Assembly: GCA_027074255.1 (NCBI GenBank)
Contig: JALTDI010000189.1
Location: 1-6,863 of the forward strand
Source: Desulfurellales bacterium
GTDB taxonomy: Bacteria > Campylobacterota_A > Desulfurellia > Desulfurellales > Hippeaceae
Length of the DNA: 6,863 bases
Direction of reading: 5' to 3'
Shown: one piece after another, positions 6,433-6,863 of the stretch
Layout: each line of letters opens with the position of its first letter
Position numbering within the stretch: the first letter of the stretch is position 1
Position numbers and translations under genes: made by a program
Notes under the pieces: model-generated
Told to the model about the DNA's origin: nothing
Databases searched by the model: none
Seen by the model: the letters and a program-made list of their open reading frames with translations, nothing else

Positions 6433-6684
6433 CTACAAAAAAAGATTAACGATAAAAATAATCAGCAGGAAAAAAGCTATTAGGCTCTTTTTGAAATCCT
6501 TTTTAAAAACATAAAAAACAATTATTGAAAAAACAAAGGCAAGAGGAGTCAAAAACAGCAGCATAACACCTATACTGCTGAATTTTGCTAAACCAGGATA
6601 CATTTTATGCCCTAAAAAACCTATACTTAAAAGAAGTATGCCAAAATAAAAACCGAGGTTTAAAAGATAAGATATTAATTTCAT
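6433..6684 (-). CDS. DUF1634-like small membrane protein
   Basis: This is an 83-residue, strongly hydrophobic protein with three predicted membrane segments (about 5-24, 37-60 and 66-83). The middle block, with its Gly-x4-Leu-x-Thr-Pro core (TP at 46-47) followed by a phenylalanine-rich helix and a charged KKDFKK turn (61-66), matches the core of DUF1634. These proteins are usually encoded beside TauE/SafE permeases, and that is so here: its ATG overlaps the upstream permease stop (ATGA), with AAGG 8 bases before the start. It is shorter than typical members (around 100-130 residues), mainly because the loop between helices 1 and 2 is short. No catalytic residues are seen. A helper or accessory role for the permease is inference from context. 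Confidence 0.8.
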   Translation of the reverse strand: MKLISYLLNLGFYFGILLLSIGFLGHKMYPGLAKFSSIGVMLLFLTPLAFVFSIIVFYVFKKDFKKSLIAFFLLIIFIVNLFL

Positions 6685-6863
6685 AATACAGCCTTTATTA
6701 TCATTTCGATAGCCGTCAGTATTAAAACACCTACAAAAATTTTTTCTATGGTTTCGTTTTTAGCGCTCCCTGAAATACGCAAGCCTATTTTTGAACCTAC
6801 AACAGCACCCAAAGAGGTGAACAAGATTAGGTTCGGCATCTCAAAACCGTGCCTGAAATATAC
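6681..6863 (-). CDS. Sulfite exporter TauE/SafE family permease (C-terminal 60 residues; 5' end outside window)
   Basis: Only the end of this reverse-strand gene is present; it was not found as a start-to-stop open frame because its start lies to the right of the window. The readable tail begins VYFRHGFEMPNL and holds a small-residue-rich helix, LFTSLGAVVGSKIGLRIS, then charged SAKNETIEKI. It ends in a hydrophobic helix, FVGVLILTAIEMIIKAVL, then TGA at 6683-6681. The GA-x2-G-x3-G-x-R(I) helix followed by a short cytoplasmic loop and a last helix is the characteristic C-terminus of TauE/SafE (DUF81) anion exporters. The family call rests on this tail plus the adjacent DUF1634 gene, whose start overlaps its stop by 4 bases. 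The substrate (sulfite, sulfonate, sulfoacetate or another anion) cannot be told. Confidence 0.82.
   Translation of the reverse strand, partial: VYFRHGFEMPNLILFTSLGAVVGSKIGLRISGSAKNETIEKIFVGVLILTAIEMIIKAVL

Noticed and set aside
1..6863. CRISPR array, insertion sequence, tRNA or rRNA genes
   Set aside because: Apart from edge truncations, coding density is nearly complete, and I saw no spaced long repeats, transposase motifs, terminal inverted repeats or tRNA cloverleaf sequences on either strand.

Overview
The window comes from an AT-rich, diderm (Gram-negative-type) bacterium. Isoleucine is often encoded by ATA and arginine by AGA/AGG. The transporter binding protein has a cleavable signal peptide without a lipobox cysteine, which fits a free periplasmic protein. 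Codon use and gene content would suit an AT-rich, possibly thermophilic lineage such as Desulfurellales (Hippea-like) or Deferribacterota, but this is a guess and the sequence does not fix the taxon.

Layout. (1) Positions 1-329, minus strand: the first 109 codons of mraZ, the usual leading gene of the division and cell-wall (dcw) cluster, running off the left edge. (2) Positions 330-516: a divergent, very AT-rich regulatory region. It carries a ladder of 10-bp-spaced MraZ boxes, an mraZ promoter with a perfect TTGACA -35, an A/T-tract-rich dyad, and the leader of the rightward operon. (3) Positions 517-5185, plus strand: a complete four-gene BMP-family ABC importer, comprising the periplasmic binding protein, a double-domain ATPase and two permeases. 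A clear intrinsic terminator lies between the binding-protein gene and the ATPase gene; the last three genes overlap. (4) Positions 5187-6863, minus strand: a convergent operon reading TauE/SafE permease (3' end only), then a DUF1634 small membrane protein, then an HI0933-family flavoprotein. The two operons meet tail to tail with a single base between their stop codons.

How the genes work together. The importer resembles purine/nucleoside uptake systems of the PnrA/BmpA-NupABC (YufNOPQ, RnsBACD) type. The internal terminator probably lets the binding protein be made in excess over the membrane complex. In the minus operon, the TauE/SafE-DUF1634 pair is a recurrent partnership of an anion (sulfonate/sulfite-type) exporter and a small helper. 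The flavoprotein behind it is co-transcribed, but its functional link is unknown.

I found no sign of a wholly new system. Apart from the edge-truncated genes, everything belongs to known families. The points most worth a second look are the MraZ operator ladder, the internal terminator followed by an ATPase gene with no visible Shine-Dalgarno sequence, a Glu-to-Tyr change in a conserved permease motif, and the one-base convergent junction.
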